Source of the DNA: Pseudophaeobacter leonis
GTDB lineage: Bacteria > Pseudomonadota > Alphaproteobacteria > Rhodobacterales > Rhodobacteraceae
DNA length: 51,703 bases
Assembly (NCBI RefSeq): GCF_002087335.1
Contig: NZ_MWVJ01000048.1
Location: forward strand, 1-51,703
Reading direction: 5' to 3'
In this document: positions 18,565-29,836 of the stretch, in pieces
How the letters are laid out: each line of letters opens with the position of its first letter
How positions within the stretch are numbered: the stretch's first letter is position 1
Notes under the pieces: generated by a model
Seen by the model: only the letters and a program-made list of their open reading frames with translations
The model's database searches: none
What the model was told of the DNA's origin: nothing
Made by a program: the position numbers and the translations under genes

Positions 18565-18608
18565 TCAAAGCCGTAGAAGTGTCTTAAAAACAACGACCTG
18601 AAAAACCG

Positions 18609-18644
18609 CGCCCGTATCCCAGCCCTATCCGCACCCGTATCCGC
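18609..18644. repeat. 12-bp degenerate tandem repeat, three copies
   Basis: CGCCCGTATCCC, AGCCCTATCCGC, ACCCGTATCCGC, 37 bp beyond the stop codon of the - strand Lrp gene. Confidence 0.75.
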
Positions 18645-18681
18645 GAGGTCGCCGCAACGCGCCCAGACCTGCCGCGTAAAT

Positions 18682-19181
18682 TCAGGCTTCGCGCAGCAGG
18701 CGCTCTTCCAAAACATCAAAGGGCACCCCAGGCTCATCCTTGGCGCCGCGAATGACCAGTGAGGTTTTGACGCTGGCCACATTGGGCGTGGTCAAAAGAT
18801 CGCCGGTCAGAAAGCTCTGAAAGGTGCTGAGATCCGGGGAACCCATTTGAGGATAAAATCCACCTCGCCGTTCAGCATGTGGCACTCGCGCACCAAAGGC
18901 CAGCTGCGGCATTTCTCTTCAAAGGCAGAGAGTTCTGATTCGGCCTGGCTTTCCAGCCCCACCATGGCAAACACCTGCACCTCAAAGCCCAGCTCGCGGC
19001 CGTTTACCTCGGCGTGGTAGCCGCCAATCAAACCGGCCTCTTCCAGGGCGCGCACCCGGCGCAGGCAAGGTGGCGCTGAAATACCAACCCGTTTCGCCAG
19101 CTCAACATTGGTCATGCGCCCATCGGCCTGCAACTCCGAGAGTATCTTGCGATCAATCGGATCAAGACGGGTTGTGACCAT
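18682..19181 (-). CDS. Lrp/AsnC family transcriptional regulator (frameshifted)
   Basis: N-terminal HTH: LDPIDRKILSELQADGRMTNVELAKRVGIS with recognition helix PPCLRRVRALEEAGLI; then the RAM effector-binding domain (EVNGRELGFEVQVFAMVGL). The frame breaks at about 18843-18846, where AAATGGGTTCC lacks one base. The corrected C-terminus reads SPDLSTFQSFLTGDLLTTPNV and ends ...LREA, giving about 166 residues. ATG 19181 is preceded by AGGAGC. It diverges from trxB, a neighbourhood I recall from other Roseobacter genomes; whether it controls trxB is not shown by sequence. Confidence 0.9.
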
Positions 19182-19510
19182 GTGTAGAGCTCCTGTCAGA
19201 TTGCGTTTCTTATAGCACCACTGCGGCACTGCGCAATATTATTTCACAGCAGCGCAATAATCTTTGCTTCAAACGAGTTCAAGCCCGAAACAGGGCACCT
19301 GCCACCCCTGCCCGTCAGACCCACACCCCTCGCTAAAGGCCCCTCTCAAAGACCCCTCGCAAAGGCGCGACATTCGTGTTGCGCCCTTTGGCCCCATAAG
19401 GGGGTTTAAGAGCCGCCGGGCTGTCGCTATATGCAAGCCCTGACGACAGCCACACCAGCCACAGTGCTGATATGCAGTGCTGATATACTGTGCAGACTAG
19501 GGGATACGAG

Positions 19511-20452
19511 ATGAGCGACACGCGCCACACCAAGGTTCTGATCATTGGCTCCGGCCCCGCAGGCTATACCGCCGGGGTCTATGCGGCTCGCGCCATGCTG
19601 GAGCCGGTTCTGGTTCAGGGCATCGAGCCCGGCGGCCAGCTGACCACCACCACCGAGGTTGAGAACTGGCCCGGCGAAACCGAGGTTCAGGGCCCCGATC
19701 TGATGATCAAAATGCAAGAGCATGCTGCGGCCATGGGCTGTGACATTATCGGCGACATTATCACCTCGCTCGACACAGCCCAGCGCCCCTTTGTTGCCAA
19801 GGGCGACAGCGGCATGACCTATACAGCAGATGCGGTAATCCTGGCCACAGGTGCGCGCGCCAAATGGCTGGGGCTTGAGTCAGAAGAAAAATTCAAGGGC
19901 TTTGGCGTCTCCGCCTGTGCCACCTGCGACGGCTTCTTTTATCGCGGCCAGGAAATCGGGGTCATCGGCGGCGGCAACACCGCCGTAGAAGAAGCGCTGT
20001 TTCTGACCAACTTTGCCTCCAAGGTCACTCTGATCCACCGCCGCGATGAGCTGCGCTCGGAAAAGATCCTGCAGGACCGCCTGTTCAAAAACCCAAAGAT
20101 CGAAACCCTGTGGTTCCATGAGCTGGCAGAAGTGACCGGCACCGATGCGCCATTGGGCGTTGAGGGTGTAAAGGTAAAGCACGTCAAGACCGGCGAAATC
20201 AGCGAAATCCCCTGTAAAGGCGTCTTTGTTGCGATCGGCCATGCTCCGGCCAATGAGCTGGTCAAAGACACGCTGGAGCTGCACAACGGTGGCTATGTCC
20301 TGGTCAAGCCCGGCACCACAGAGACAACAATACCCGGTATCTTTGCCGCAGGCGATCTGACCGATCACAAATACCGCCAGGCGGTGACTTCGGCCGGCAT
20401 GGGCTGCATGGCCGCGCTGGACGCAGAGCGCTTTCTGGCCGAGCAAGACTAA
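19511..20452 (+). CDS. trxB: Thioredoxin-disulfide reductase
   Basis: NADPH-dependent flavoenzyme that reduces thioredoxin, cytoplasmic, 313 residues. FAD site [17 protein letters not shown], redox-active pair in [14 protein letters not shown] motif [14 protein letters not shown] and the C-terminal FAD motif [10 protein letters not shown] are complete. ATG 19511 follows GGGGATACGAG; a longer frame to 19490 adds seven unneeded residues. A direct repeat CAGTGCTGATAT occurs twice just upstream (19462 and 19475), the second overlapping TATACT, a possible -10 element. Confidence 0.97.
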   Translation: MSDTRHTKVLIIGSGPAGYTAGVYAARAMLEPVLVQGIEPGGQLTTTTEVENWPGETEVQGPDLMIKMQEHAAAMGCDIIGDIITSLDTAQRPFVAKGDSGMTYTADAVILATGARAKWLGLESEEKFKGFGVSACATCDGFFYRGQEIGVIGGGNTAVEEALFLTNFASKVTLIHRRDELRSEKILQDRLFKNPKIETLWFHELAEVTGTDAPLGVEGVKVKHVKTGEISEIPCKGVFVAIGHAPANELVKDTLELHNGGYVLVKPGTTETTIPGIFAAGDLTDHKYRQAVTSAGMGCMAALDAERFLAEQD

Positions 20453-20490
20453 CGGCACGCGCTCCGGCACAGCTAAATATTTCGACACAG

Positions 20491-20518
20491 GCGGCAGGGC
20501 CATCCCCTGCCGCTTTTT
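20491..20518 (+). terminator. Rho-independent terminator of trxB
   Basis: GCGGCAGGG, loop, CCCTGCCGC, then TTTTT; 39 bp after the trxB stop. Confidence 0.9.
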
Positions 20519-20566
20519 CATTGCTTTCGCCAGTCCCCTCCCAGTCCTCCCCCAGTATTTCGCAGA

Positions 20567-20599
20567 TCTGTCCAAGGTCTGTCCAAGGTCTGTCGTCAG
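20567..20599. repeat. 11-bp tandem repeat, three copies
   Basis: TCTGTCCAAGG twice exactly, then the diverged TCTGTCGTCAG. Confidence 0.85.
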
Positions 20600-20779
20600 C
20601 CTGGTGCGGTTTCTGTCTCCCTCGCTGTCACAATCTGTGTTGCGACGTGCACAGGGTTTTGAACAGGGGCTTCAAACAGGGCTTTACCTTGACCCCGGTT
20701 TTCCTGCGCCGCAAGTTGACGTGAAGGCGTGTCTGCCAAAAGGATACAGGCGCCCATCGGGACGGGAGTCTGCAAAACA

Positions 20780-22442
20780 ATGTTATGGAATGGCAACTGG
20801 ATCACCCGCGCCCGTATCATGAGCGGGCTGATCCTACTCACCTACGCCTTTTTCCACTTCCTCAATCTTGGACTTGGCCTTGTGTCCACCGAGGCGATGG
20901 AGACCATGCAAGCTGCTCGGCAGGTGATCACCCGCAACCCTCTGGGGGCCGTGATCCTGATAGGAGCCCTTTTGGTGCATCCCGGTCTGGCCCTCTGGCA
21001 ACTGGCACAACGGCGCAGCCTGCGGATGCCGCTGTCCGAGGCCTTTCAGACCCTGCTGGGCCTGCTGATCCCGCTGCAGCTGCTGCCCCATATCGCCCAC
21101 ACCACCATTGCCCATCAGTATTTCGCCGTGAATGACGACTACCCCTATATCATCGTGCTGATGTGGAACGCGCCGGTCGTCTGGTGGCAATCCGCCCTGC
21201 TGCTTGCGGTCTGGGTGCATGGCTGCATGGGGCTGCATTTCTGGCTGCGTCTCACCACTTGGTGGCACAGGGCCCTGCCCTATATGATTGGGCTTGCTGT
21301 CTTTATCCCCAGCTTTGCGCTTGCGGGACTGCTGACCGAAGGGCGCCGGATCTATGACATATTTGTTGAGGGCAGCCAGCGCGCCGCCCTGATGGCCAGC
21401 TACAATTGGCCAAGCCGCGAAAGCTTTGACACGCTGCGCCTGATCGAGAGCCGCATGGTCCAGATCTTTGTGCTGCTGGTGGCTCTCACCGCCCTGAGCT
21501 ATGGCGCCAAAAAGCTGTTGCGGCGGCGCAGGTCCGTCCGCATCACCTATCGCAACGGGCCTGCGGTGACGGCGGAAAAAGGCATGACCCTGCTGAAATG
21601 TCGCGTGCCAATGCCATCCCGCATACGGCGCTTTGTGGTGGCAAGGGGCGCTGCACCACCTGTCGCGTCATCATCGAAGAGGGAGCCGCAGCCCTGCCGC
21701 CAGCAAGTGATGCCGAGGCCCGCAGCCTGGCGGCGGTCAACGCGCCGCAGAACATGCGCCTTGCCTGTCAAATTCGCCCTGTTTCCGACTTGGCGGTCTG
21801 CCGCATGTTCCGCCCCGACGGTAAAAAAGGCCGGGCACATGCCAGCCAGGGAGAGGAACACCAGCTCGCCATCCTGTTTCTGGATATGCGCGGCTTTACC
21901 GCCCGCACCTCGGGTCAGCTGCCCTATGATGTGGTTTTCCTGCTGAACCGGTTCTTTGATGCCATCGTGCCCTGCATCACCCAGGCAGGCGGCGGCGTCG
22001 ACAAATACCTCGGCGACGGCTTGCTGGCTGTGTTTGAGGCAAAAGACGCACAACACTCCGCTCAGGCAAGCCTGACTGCGGCCAACACTATCGGCCAGGC
22101 GTTGGAGGCCTTCAATGAGGCGCTGCTGGCAGAAGGCGAGCTTCCGGTCCAGATTGGCATGGGGCTGCATCTGGGGGAGCTGGTTATTGGCGAAATCGGC
22201 GCTGCGGGCAACGCGCCACGCACCATCATCGGAGATTCTGTAAACACAGCCAGCCGTCTTGAGGGGGCCAGTAAGGTCAGGAGGTTGAACTGATCCTTTC
22301 AGCCTCTGTTTTGCTGGCTGCGGGCTACCGCCCGCCAGGGCAGGACATGCAAACGCTTGGCCTGCGCGGGGTCGCCGCCCCGCTGTCAGCCCTGCCGGTG
22401 CAGCGCGCCAGCGATCTGCTCCATATTCTTGGCAGGCTTTAG
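20780..22442 (+). CDS. Membrane adenylate/guanylate cyclase with [2Fe-2S] ferredoxin domain (two frameshifts)
   Basis: Three modules. Residues about 1-250 form several membrane spans (LTYAFFHFLNLGLGL, GAVILIGALLVHPGLALW, YMIGLAVFIPSFALAGLL). Next is a plant-type [2Fe-2S] domain with Cys in ALCGGKGRCTTCRV and LACQIRP. The C-terminus is a class III cyclase domain (LAILFLDMRGFTARTS ... KYLGDGLLAVFE ... HLGELVIGEIG ... IIGDSVNTASRLE). Frame is lost near 21594 (CTGCTG-AAATG lacks a G) and near 22277 (one base missing); corrected length is about 554 residues ending ...LHILGRL. The start is uncertain: ATG 20780 or GTG 20729. It suggests redox-sensed cAMP synthesis. Confidence 0.85.
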
Positions 22443-22660
22443 ACCCTTCGCGCCGCAACACCGCCGGACAATACTCCCAAATCAGCGGGATTTAGCCTGA
22501 AATGGTCTAATTTGGATCCAAAATGGCACATGATGTCCTTTTTCAGTGCACTGGCTAGACAAGCTTGATCTCTTCGGGGTAGTTGGCCGCATAAATCAGC
22601 CCCCTCCCTGGATTGAATTCAGGGCTTTCCCCCGCGCAAGTGACGAGAGACTTCGTGACA

Positions 22661-24370
<1,710 letters not shown>

Positions 24371-24401
24371 CAGGTGACGGCACCACATCCGCCAATCAAA
24401 C

Positions 24402-24435
24402 AACGGCCTGCCAGTATCCTGGCGGGCCGTTTTTG
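24402..24435 (+). terminator. Rho-independent terminator of sat/cysC
   Basis: ACGGCCTGCCAG, loop TATC, CTGGCGGGCCGT, then TTTT. The 3' arm plus T-run is duplicated directly downstream. Confidence 0.92.
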
Positions 24436-24456
24436 CATCCAGGCGGGCCGTTTTTG
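24421..24456. repeat. Duplicated terminator arm
   Basis: GGCGGGCCGTTTTTG occurs at 24421-24435 and again at 24442-24456 (21-bp period), so two 3' arms could compete for the single 5' arm. Confidence 0.9.
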
Positions 24457-24483
24457 TGTGCAGCCCTGAGAGCGAAGCTGGTT

Positions 24484-25387
24484 TTACAACCCCTCTGGCA
24501 AATCAAGCGCCTCTGGCAAATCAACTGTGCCGCGCATCAGGACGTAGCCCGTGCCGGCAACCCGCACGCCCTGCACCGCATCCCTGCTGCCAACGGGCGT
24601 AACCCGCGCCTGACCGGGGCGGCCCATTGCATGGCCCTGCTCAGCAATAAAGCTGTCTTTATCCATCATGCCATTTTGCCACAGATAGGCGGCCATCGCC
24701 CCGGTGGCTGAGCCGGTAAAGGGATCTTCCGGCGGGCTTGGCGGCGCCATCAGAAGCCGCGAATAGGTGTCGCCCAAAGCAGTTGCCCCCTGCAATGTAA
24801 CCCAAAAAAGGCTCCATCATATCAATACCATCGGCACCTAGCGCCGCGCCCAGCTGTGCCAGAGCTGCAAGATCAAGGCGGGCCGCGGCCAGCGCGGAGT
24901 GATCCCTGAGCACAGTGATACAAAACGGAAGCCCCGTTGAGACCAGTTGCGGCGCACCAAGGATCGCATCCACCGGCAGCGAGATCGCCGCGGCGACCAG
25001 CTTTGGGTCGGGGTTCACTCCAAATACAGGCGCCACCTGGGTCATTTCAATCTGATCACCCGAGACGGTGACAGGAACGATGCCAGCCCCGGTCTCAAGC
25101 CGGATCTCGCCGTCGCCAATCAGGCCGCGGTCGCGCATAGCGGCAACTGTGGCAATGGTTGGGTGACCTGCAAACGGAATTTCGCGGCTCGCCAGAAAAT
25201 ACCGTACCCGAATGTCGGCAATCTCAGACGGCCCGGTAAAGGTGCATTCCACAAGCGACGTCTCACGCACAAATGCGGTGCAAACCTCTACAGGCAGATG
25301 TGCCGCCGCATGTACCACCGCACAGCCATTGCCGCCAAAGGCGCGCGCAGAAAAGGCGTCGACCCAGTCAAAATCATAGTGTCGCAT
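24484..25387 (-). CDS. PhzF family phenazine biosynthesis-like isomerase (frameshifted)
   Basis: Diaminopimelate epimerase-like fold; PhzF isomerises dihydro-hydroxyanthranilate in phenazine makers, but most homologues have unknown substrates. The active-site Glu lies in RETSLVECTF; FASREIPFAGHPTIATVA (here FLASREIPFAGHPTIA) and PPEDPFTGSATGAMAAYLW are the family signatures. A six-T run (A-run 24804-24809 on the + strand) has one T too many: CCTTTTTGG would give EPFWVTLQGATALGD and a 300-residue protein. No other phenazine genes are nearby, so phenazine synthesis is not implied. The C-terminus ends in a duplicated DLPE-x-L. Confidence 0.88.
24492..24527 (-). repeat. 18-bp duplication at the phzF-like C-terminus
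   Basis: CCTCTGGCAAATCAAGCG and CCTCTGGCAAATCAACTG in tandem encode the repeated DLPEAL/DLPEGL end of the protein, stopping just before the stop codon. Confidence 0.88.
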
Positions 25388-25656
25388 CTTAGTCCCTGCC
25401 CTGATTATGCCCTACGGTTTATTCTCGAGGGTCGCGATCAGCATAGCCCAACTCTTTTTGGGTAAAAACCATCAAGGCAGGCGCGAAGGCAGGCGTGCAT
25501 CTCTGCTACAGGCACTGTGGCCCGCAGCCCTCAAGGGGCTGGGGCACAGAGATTGATTGCAGAGGGCTTTAGTGAACAGGGCTCTGCTGTACTGGATTTC
25601 AGGAACAGGATTTCAGTCATCCGGGCCTCAGTGGAGGAGGCCCAGAAAACGGGAGC

Positions 25657-25881
25657 TCAGTGAACGGGTACCGGAGCAAAATCATTCTGCCGGGCCAATA
25701 CAAACGCCATGCGGCGGTCGGCCACAACGGCCAATTGCTCTCCTTCGGCCTCATGCACAGCATAAAGCAGCTCCCGGCCTTCTGCGCCGGCCTGCATGTC
25801 TTCGGGCAGATCCGCCACGGCAATCGCCTTTACGTACACGGTAGGCAAACCGGTTGTGGTGAAGTCAAATGGTGTGTGCAT
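25657..25881 (-). CDS. DUF1150 family protein
   Basis: 74 residues, start ATG 25881, five bases after the hsp20 stop. The pattern PTVYVKAIAVADLPEDMQ, LLYAVHEAEGEQLAVVADRRMAFVLARQNDF is typical of DUF1150, a small alphaproteobacterial family usually encoded next to Hsp20. A chaperone-linked accessory role is inferred from this neighbourhood only. Co-transcribed with hsp20 from the heat-shock promoter upstream. Confidence 0.9.
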   Translation of the reverse strand: MHTPFDFTTTGLPTVYVKAIAVADLPEDMQAGAEGRELLYAVHEAEGEQLAVVADRRMAFVLARQNDFAPVPVH

Positions 25882-25886
25882 TGCTC

Positions 25887-26300
25887 TTACCCCTTCTTGA
25901 TATTGATTGTCTGAACCACGGTTTCGGGTCGCGAGCGAGAGAGGTCGACGTGCAAGAGCCCGTTTTCCATCACTGCCTCACCCACATCGACGCCATCCCC
26001 CAGAACAAACATGCGTTGAAACTGTCGTGCGGCGATTCCCCGGTGCAAAAAGACCCGACCGTCGCAGTCATCTCCTTGTCGGCCGCGGATGACCAACTGG
26101 CGATCCTCGACCGTAATCGCCAGATCTTCTTCGCAAAACCCGGCAACAGCCAGAGTAATTCGGTAAGAAACTTCCGAAGTTTGCTCAATGTTATAAGGTG
26201 GATAGCCTTCATTTCCGGATTTAGCCGAACGTTCCAGAAGGCGTTCCAATTGCTCAAACCCCAGCATATGCGGGTAAGAGCCCAGTGTGAGTTTCGACAC
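25887..26300 (-). CDS. Hsp20/IbpA-type small heat-shock protein
   Basis: ATP-independent holdase, 137 residues. N-terminal region with [14 protein letters not shown], alpha-crystallin domain from YPPYNIEQTSEVSYRITLAVAGF through ITVEDRQLVIRG to HRGIAARQFQRMFVLGDGV, then the C-terminal strand NGLLHVDLSR. Start is GTG 26300 with AAAAGGA 8 bp upstream. A near-consensus sigma-32 promoter and a ROSE-like hairpin precede it, so control is probably both transcriptional and by temperature-dependent translation. First gene of the hsp20-DUF1150 operon. Confidence 0.94.
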   Translation of the reverse strand: MSKLTLGSYPHMLGFEQLERLLERSAKSGNEGYPPYNIEQTSEVSYRITLAVAGFCEEDLAITVEDRQLVIRGRQGDDCDGRVFLHRGIAARQFQRMFVLGDGVDVGEAVMENGLLHVDLSRSRPETVVQTINIKKG

Positions 26301-26307
26301 GTATTTC

Positions 26308-26328
26308 GTCCTTTTGCTTCAAAGCGAC
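26308..26328 (-). promoter_or_regulatory. ROSE-like RNA thermometer in the hsp20 leader
   Basis: On the - strand the leader can fold GTC-G-CTTT, loop GAAGCA, AAAG-GAC. The left arm contains UCGCU, matching the ROSE anti-Shine-Dalgarno rule U(U/C)GCU, and pairs with the AGGA of the ribosome site while leaving the middle G bulged, as in known ROSE elements. The predicted leader is about 62 nt long. Confidence 0.65.
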
Positions 26329-26368
26329 GTTGAATTTGCGATCCCGTAACGGCAACCGCATGCCTAGA

Positions 26369-26396
26369 ATATGGAGACTTCTTTCGAATTCTCAAG
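26369..26396 (-). promoter_or_regulatory. Sigma-32 (RpoH) promoter of hsp20
   Basis: On the - strand CTTGAG (-35), 14-bp spacer, CTCCATAT (-10), against the RpoH consensus CTTGAA-N12/15-CCCCATNT. It places the transcript start near 26362, upstream of the ROSE-like hairpin. Confidence 0.8.
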
Positions 26397-26478
26397 TGCA
26401 GGGCTGCATAGGTCTAGCGGAAAATCCGTTAAGGAAGTATCTTGGCCCTCCCTGAACCCAACAGTTTTTGAGTCGCCA

Positions 26479-26703
26479 ATGAATGCTTCTGCCGATATTT
26501 CTATGAAGACAGATGAGGTGCTCAAGGTCGAGCTGGAAGTCTTTCGCCGCCAGCACCGCGATTTGGACGAGGCGATTACAGCCCTGCAAGACCGCGGCAC
26601 CAGTGACCAGCTGACAATCCGGCGGCTGAAAAAGAACAAGCTGGGCCTCAAGGACAAGATCTCACAGATCGAAGATCGCCTGACACCCGACATCATCGCC
26701 TAA
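26479..26703 (+). CDS. YdcH (DUF465) family protein
   Basis: 74-residue helical protein: VLKVELEVFRRQHRDLDEAITAL then LTIRRLKKNKLGLKDKISQIEDRL, the two-helix coiled coil of the YdcH family. Start ATG 26479 (MNASADIS) or ATG 26503 (MKTDEVLK). Function unknown. Divergent from hsp20. Confidence 0.85.
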   Translation: MNASADISMKTDEVLKVELEVFRRQHRDLDEAITALQDRGTSDQLTIRRLKKNKLGLKDKISQIEDRLTPDIIA

Positions 26704-26716
26704 CCTCAAGAATAGC

Positions 26717-26750
26717 CTGACCACAAGAATTGGCTGACCACAAGAATTGC
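26717..26750. repeat. 17-bp tandem duplication after ydcH
   Basis: CTGACCACAAGAATTGG and CTGACCACAAGAATTGC in tandem; a diverged CTCAAGAATAG unit precedes them directly after the ydcH stop codon. Confidence 0.9.
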
Positions 26751-26931
26751 AGGTCGCCGTCAATTGCCTGCCCCCAGAATTGCCAGCCCTCCTGAATCAT
26801 AGCCTCAATGACAGCGCCTCCATTGGGGTCATTGTCGCATTGCACCACATGGATCTTCGACTATAGTGCGCCTTCCTTCCACCCCAGCAGGTTCCACGTT
26901 TCGGGCCTGCGGCATGACAGGACCGAAACAC

Positions 26932-27462
26932 ATGCCAGACGCCCCCAGCCCAGAAGCTTCCAGCCAAGTCTCGCCCAGCGACATCAAAGTAGGCATCATC
27001 ATGGGCAGCCAGTCTGATTGGCCCACCCTGAAAGAGGCCGCCATTCTGCTTGAGGAGCTTGGCGTGCCCTATGAGGCCAAAATTGTCTCTGCCCACCGGA
27101 CCCCGGATCGGTTGTGGACCTATGGTAAATCGGCTGCTGATCGGGGCTTGCAGGTGATCATCGCCGGCGCCGGGGGGGCTGCGCATCTGCCCGGTATGGT
27201 CGCCTCAAAGACCCGTATTCCCGTGGTGGGCGTTCCGGTCCAGACCCGGGCGCTCTCGGGTGTCGACTCGCTCTACTCCATTGTGCAGATGCCAAAAGGG
27301 TTTCCCGTGGCCACCATGGCGATTGGCACTGCAGGCGCTGCAAATGCAGGCCTGATGGCTGCTGGTATCCTCGCCCTGCAAGATCCCGCTCTGGCCCAGC
27401 GTCTCGATGCCTGGCGCGCCGCCCTGTCTGCCTCGATCCCCGAGGAGCCGGTTGATGAGTGA
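26932..27462 (+). CDS. purE: N5-carboxyaminoimidazole ribonucleotide mutase
   Basis: De novo purine synthesis: converts N5-CAIR to CAIR, working directly after PurK. 176 residues from ATG 26932, with AGGAC 9 bp upstream. Class I PurE signatures: [48 protein letters not shown] and [21 protein letters not shown]. Its TGA overlaps the purK start by eight bases. Confidence 0.97.
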   Translation: MPDAPSPEASSQVSPSDIKVGIIMGSQSDWPTLKEAAILLEELGVPYEAKIVSAHRTPDRLWTYGKSAADRGLQVIIAGAGGAAHLPGMVASKTRIPVVGVPVQTRALSGVDSLYSIVQMPKGFPVATMAIGTAGAANAGLMAAGILALQDPALAQRLDAWRAALSASIPEEPVDE

Positions 27463-28581
27463 TCTCTCCGCGCAAGCGCAATCAACCCCGCTGGCAACCC
27501 CGCTAAAACCCGGTGCTACCATTGGCATCCTTGGGGGTGGCCAGCTGGGCCGCATGCTCTCTGTTGCCGCCTCCCGCCTGGGGTTCAAAACCCATATTTT
27601 TGAGCCCGGCGCAAATCCCCCCGCAGGCCAGGTCGCCGATCAGGTAACCACGGCCGGCTATGAGGACAGCGAGGCCCTCATTGCCTTTGCCAATGCGGTT
27701 ATGTGATCACCTACGAATTTGAAAACATCCCCACCGCAGCGCTGGACATCATCGAGGCCCATTGCCCCATCCGCCCCGGCCGCGAGGCGCTGCGGATTTC
27801 GCAGGACCGGCTGACCGAAAAAAACTTCCTGCAGGACCTCGGCCTGCAGATCGCGCCCTTTGCCGATATCAGTGATGCCGCCAGTCTTGACGCCGCCCTG
27901 GCCGAAATTGGCGCGCCTGCGATCCTGAAAACCCGTCGATTTGGCTATGACGGCAAGGGGCAGGCCCGCATCATGGCGACCGAGGACGCGAACGACGCGC
28001 TGGAGGCCATGGCCGGTGCCCCCTCCGTTCTGGAAGGTTTTGTCAATTTCAGTCACGAGGTCTCGGTGATTGCCGCGCGCGGCCTCACGGGAGAGGTGGC
28101 CTGTTTTGATCCCGGTGAGAATGTACATCGAGACGGCATCCTGCATACCACCACCGTGCCTGCCCGCCTTAGCGGCAGTCAGCGCATGGATGCGGTTCTT
28201 TTGGCGGCCAAGGTGCTGAATGCGCTGGATTATGTTGGAGTTCTGGGGGTCGAATTATTTGTTACCCAGCAGGGGCTGGTGGTCAATGAGATCGCGCCAC
28301 GGGTGCATAACTCTGGTCACTGGACCCAGAACGGCTGCGCGGTTGATCAGTTTGAGCAGCACATCCGTGCAGTAGCGGGCTGGCCACTGGGCGATGGCCA
28401 GCGGCACGCGGATGTGGTGATGGAGAACCTGATCGGCGACGATATGGACCGCTTACCTGAGCTGGCCAAAGAGCGCGATTGCGCCCTGCACCTCTATGGT
28501 AAGGCCGAGGCCAAGCCCGGCCGCAAAATGGCGCATGTGAACCGCATCATCCGGCCACAAAAAGCTCCCGCACGGCGGTAG
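27455..28581 (+). CDS. purK: 5-(carboxyamino)imidazole ribonucleotide synthase (frameshifted)
   Basis: ATP-grasp enzyme that carboxylates AIR to N5-CAIR. N-terminus [24 protein letters not shown]-grasp part with [14 protein letters not shown] and [15 protein letters not shown]; catalytic [16 protein letters not shown]. At about 27698-27701 one G is missing (GTTATGTG for GTTGATGTG), which produces a stop; corrected, [15 protein letters not shown] is continuous and the protein has 375 residues. Coupled to purE by an eight-base overlap. Confidence 0.94.
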
Positions 28582-28594
28582 AGCCCTGACAAAA

Positions 28595-28631
28595 CAGCGC
28601 CCGCGCTTCGGCTGAGGACGGGCGCTGCTTT
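28595..28631 (+). terminator. Probable terminator of purEK
   Basis: Perfect nine-base stem CAGCGCCCG/CGGGCGCTG with a 15-base loop, followed by only CTTTG. The weak T-run lowers confidence. Confidence 0.55.
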
Positions 28632-28683
28632 GACTGGATGCAAACGGACGGCTGCGACTATTCCGAGCTGAGCCAGACCCAAG

Positions 28684-29836
28684 TTAGCCGATAAACCGTG
28701 CGGCAATGTCACCCGACATATAGCTCACACGGCCCCCAGACAGGGTCGCAGCAACCCGTTCGGATTGTTTCTCGATAATAACCATATCGGCGCGCTTCCC
28801 TGCTGCAAGATCACCACGATCCTGCAGCCCCAACATGCGTGCCGGCCCAGAGGAGACAAGTGCCCAGGCCGCGGCCAGATCCATCACTCCCGAGCGCGCC
28901 AGAAGGAGGGCCGCGCGGCGCGGGCTGGGGTAGTGGTAGTCCGAGGCCAGCGCATCACACAGCCCCATGGCAATCAGATCCAGCGCCGAGGCATTGCCCT
29001 TGTGAGAGCCACCCCGCACCACATTGGGGGCCCCCAGAATGATCTGGTCGCCGCCTGCCCGCGCCGCCTTCTGCCGCCTCGAGCGTTTCAGGGAACTCGC
29101 TGATCTGGGCGCCCCGCGCACGCCAGATTGCGCGCCCCTCAGCGGTTTTATCATCGTGACTGCCGACCCTGAGCCCACGCGCCAGAAGCTCTTTACACAA
29201 GAGCTCAAGCGCGGCTGGAACCTCATGGCTGCGGCGGTGCATCTGCAGCAGCATCTCAAAATGCTTGTCCGGATTGCGCCCGGCCTTTAGTGCCTGTCCT
29301 GTGAGGCGGGCTGGCTTTTTTCCAGCCGCAAGCCGGTCATGGTCAAGGTGGTCGTTGAAAACGATATAAGTGACGCCCCACTGCGTGATCTTATCCGGCA
29401 GCCCCTCATAGTCGCCGAGCATATGGGTCTCAAAGCGCAACTGCGGCACAAGATCCGTCACCAGGCTTGACCGCACATTTTGGATGGCCGAAAACACCTG
29501 AGCTGCATAGTCGGGGCTGCGCAAGCCGCCTTCCCAGCTATAAAACTGGGCCAGCACCGCCGTGGTGATGCCATTGGCTGCAAGCTCGGCCTCCGCAGCC
29601 ACCACCCCCTCTGTCATCTGTTTCATCGCCCCACGGCGCGGTGCCAGATGACGCTCGAACCCGTCGCCATGTGGATCAATAATGCCCGACAGCACCATAT
29701 AGCCTGACAGATCCACCCGACGCCCCTGTGGGTTTGCGGTGATCCGGCCCTCGGCGACACCAATTTCGGCCCGCACGTCCAAACCTGCGGGCGTCAGCAC
29801 ATCCGCCCCCTGAAGGGTCAAATCCAGCATTGTCAT
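28684..29836 (-). CDS. phnM: PhnM-type alpha-D-ribose 1-methylphosphonate 5-triphosphate diphosphatase (frameshifted)
   Basis: Amidohydrolase of the C-P lyase pathway releasing pyrophosphate. [20 protein letters not shown] holds the metal ligands and PhnM signature; [24 protein letters not shown] and [10 protein letters not shown] carry further metal/catalytic residues. One extra G near 29072 (GAAGGCGGCG for GAAGCGGCG) breaks the frame; corrected length is 383 residues. No other phn gene is in the window: this is an orphan phnM, whose ATG overlaps the lipase stop (ATGA). A related diphosphatase role outside phosphonate use is possible. Confidence 0.88.

Larger units (their letters stand above)
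20453..20779. other. Region between trxB and cyclase gene: terminator and 11-13 bp repeats
   Basis: After the trxB terminator, CAGTCCCCTCC/CAGTCCTCCCC (20531-20552), three TCTGTCCAAGG-type units (20567-20599) and three ACAGGGNYTT-type units (20651-20688) follow one another. No gene is seen. Confidence 0.6.

Noticed and set aside
24484..25387. Phenazine biosynthesis locus
   Set aside because: Only a PhzF-like isomerase is present; no phzA/B/C/D/E/G genes lie nearby and the family is broad.
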